Shown: piece after piece, positions 47,996-49,086 of the stretch
How positions within the stretch are numbered: the stretch's first letter is position 1
Layout: each line of letters opens with the position of its first letter
DNA from: CAMAVH01 sp035714115
GTDB lineage: Bacteria; Pseudomonadota; Alphaproteobacteria; SMXQ01
NCBI GenBank assembly: GCA_035714115.1
Contig: DASTMO010000043.1
Span: 1-49,086, forward strand
Reading direction: 5' to 3'
DNA length: 49,086 nucleotides
The notes under the pieces: model-generated
The model's input: the letters and a program-made list of their open reading frames with translations, nothing else
Told to the model about the DNA's origin: nothing
Database searches by the model: none
Program-made: the position numbers and the translations under genes

Positions 47996-49086
47996 ATGAA
48001 CGCCATCAGCAAACCCGCGAAGAAGAACTTCACCGTGTCGCGCCGCGCCGTTCTGGCCGGCTCGGGCGCTTTCGTGCTCAGCGCCGCGGTGCCGAGCTTC
48101 GTGCTGTCCGAAAAGGCCGCGGCGCAAGCCGCGCGCCTCGGCTCGGCCGCCAAGCCGGCGCTGCAGCCGACCCAACTTGACACCTGGCTGAAAATCGCCG
48201 CCGACGGCAAAGTCACCGCCTTCTTCGGCAAGATGGACATGGGGCAGGGCGTCGATGTCGCCATCGCCCAGATCGTCGCCGAAGAGCTCGACGTCAAGCT
48301 CGAGACCGTCGAAGTCATCATGGGCGACACTTACTTCACCGTGAACCAGGGCGGCGCCTCGGGTTCCACCGGCGTGCAGAACGGCGGCATCCCGCTGCGC
48401 AATGCCGCGGCTGAAGCGCGCCGCGTGTTGGTCGAACATGCTTCGAAGATCCTCGGCGCCCCGGCCGACAAGCTGACCGTGAATGAAGGCGTCGTGTCGG
48501 TCGTCGGCGATCCGTCGAAGAAGGTCTCCTACGTGGACATGATCGGCGGCAACTACTTCAACGTGCAGGTCGAGTGGAACGGTCAGGTCGGCAACGGCAT
48601 GGTCGTCACCGGCAAGGCCAAGCCGAAGGCGGTCGCCGACTATAAGGTCGTCGGCAAGTCCTATAAGCGCTTCGACGTTCCCGGCAAGGTCTACGGCACG
48701 ACGGATTATGTGACCGACGTGCGCGTGCCGGGCATGGTGCATGCCCGCATGGTCATGCCGCCGACCGCCGGTGCAACCGTCCAGAAGATCGACGAATCCT
48801 CGATCAAGGGCATCAAGGGCGCGAAGGTCGTCCGTCAGAAGGATTTCGTTGCCGTCATCGCCGACAAGGAATGGGACGCGATCCAGGCGCGCGAGAAGCT
48901 CGCCGTGACCTGGTCGACGCCCAAGCCGCCGTTCCCCGACCAGAACGGACTTTACGACTACATCCGCAAGACGGCCTCGGCGACCAAGAAGGTCGAAGCC
49001 AATGAGGGCAATGTCGATGAAGCTTTCAAGGCCGCGGGCCTGAAGATCGTCGAGGCGGAATATGAATGGCCGTTCCAGTCCCATGC
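47996..49086 (+). CDS. Molybdopterin large subunit, isoquinoline 1-oxidoreductase beta-like (partial)
   Basis: The reading frame starts with ATG 47996 and stays open to the right edge, so about 363 residues are visible. It begins with a Tat-type signal (TVSRRAVLAGSGAFVLSAAV), meaning the folded enzyme is exported with its cofactor, and continues with TWLKIAADGKVTAFFGKMDM, GQGVDVAIAQIVAEELDV and QGGASGSTGVQNGGIPLRNA, the IorB-type N-terminal domain. IorAB-like enzymes oxidise N-heterocycles or aldehydes at the periplasmic side; substrate unknown. The active-site glutamate lies beyond the window. Confidence 0.9.
   Translation, partial: MNAISKPAKKNFTVSRRAVLAGSGAFVLSAAVPSFVLSEKAAAQAARLGSAAKPALQPTQLDTWLKIAADGKVTAFFGKMDMGQGVDVAIAQIVAEELDVKLETVEVIMGDTYFTVNQGGASGSTGVQNGGIPLRNAAAEARRVLVEHASKILGAPADKLTVNEGVVSVVGDPSKKVSYVDMIGGNYFNVQVEWNGQVGNGMVVTGKAKPKAVADYKVVGKSYKRFDVPGKVYGTTDYVTDVRVPGMVHARMVMPPTAGATVQKIDESSIKGIKGAKVVRQKDFVAVIADKEWDAIQAREKLAVTWSTPKPPFPDQNGLYDYIRKTASATKKVEANEGNVDEAFKAAGLKIVEAEYEWPFQSH

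Noticed and set aside
1..49086. tRNA, rRNA, CRISPR, insertion sequences and att sites
   Set aside because: Looked for by eye; no cloverleaf, spaced direct-repeat array, transposase or integrase pattern was found.

Overview
The window is about 49 kb of GC-rich, gene-dense DNA from an alphaproteobacterium, most likely a member of the Hyphomicrobiales (Rhizobiales). The evidence is the gene content and regulation: an HWE-family histidine kinase with a FAT GUY response regulator, promoters matching the alphaproteobacterial general stress sigma factor EcfG (GGAAC-N16/17-CGTT), Bug and TAXI-TRAP binding proteins, and several molybdenum hydroxylases. I see no rRNA, tRNA, CRISPR array, transposase or prophage gene. 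The genus cannot be fixed from the sequence.

Layout. 0-2.3 kb: a short HicB-like protein, a SLATT-domain 2-TM protein paired with a small membrane protein and closed by a strong terminator, then a small membrane protein coupled to a TerB-like protein. 2.4-4.7 kb: Bcr/CflA-type MFS pump, TauE/SafE permease, and a 51-residue single-TM protein. 4.8-8.4 kb: a stress block (PRC-barrel protein, HWE kinase plus FAT GUY regulator, hemerythrin, low-affinity iron permease family protein) in which three transcription units carry exact EcfG promoter matches. 8.4-16.2 kb: a divergent exopolysaccharide locus (DUF2238 protein, exported beta-helix protein and GT4 on the minus strand; Wzx/MurJ-type flippase, Wzy-type polymerase, methyltransferase and GT4 on the plus strand). 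16.3-20.6 kb: nitrilase-superfamily amidase, gamma-glutamyltransferase-family enzyme and a divergent, permease-less ABC binding protein. 20.6-22.5 kb: SDR oxidoreductase with divergent AraC regulator. 22.5-26.4 kb: complete potFGHI-type polyamine importer. 26.7-29.3 kb: an acyl-activating enzyme-ACP-PlsC fusion, then a secreted protein of unknown role.

30-34.2 kb: a CO-dehydrogenase-like molybdenum hydroxylase operon (large, SRPBCC, 2Fe-2S and FAD subunits) whose active-site loop marks it as form II, so it is not a proven CODH. 34.4-37.9 kb: TAXI binding protein, fused TRAP permease and DUF1850 protein. 38.2-40.5 kb: Bug binding protein and glutaryl-CoA dehydrogenase. 40.6-43.8 kb: marR-emrA-emrB drug-efflux operon with ATGA overlaps, an operator-like dyad over its promoter and a hairpin over the marR ribosome-binding site. 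43.8-49.1 kb: molybdoenzyme maturation (XdhC and a molybdopterin-binding/nucleotidyltransferase fusion) behind a near-perfect ModE-type Mo-box, a phospholipid N-methyltransferase-like protein, and an isoquinoline 1-oxidoreductase-like pair whose large subunit runs off the right edge.

The most interesting signals are the EcfG block, the Mo-box in front of xdhC (with a possible weaker relative before the IorA-like gene), the SLATT/small-membrane-protein pair, and the ligase-ACP-acyltransferase fusion.
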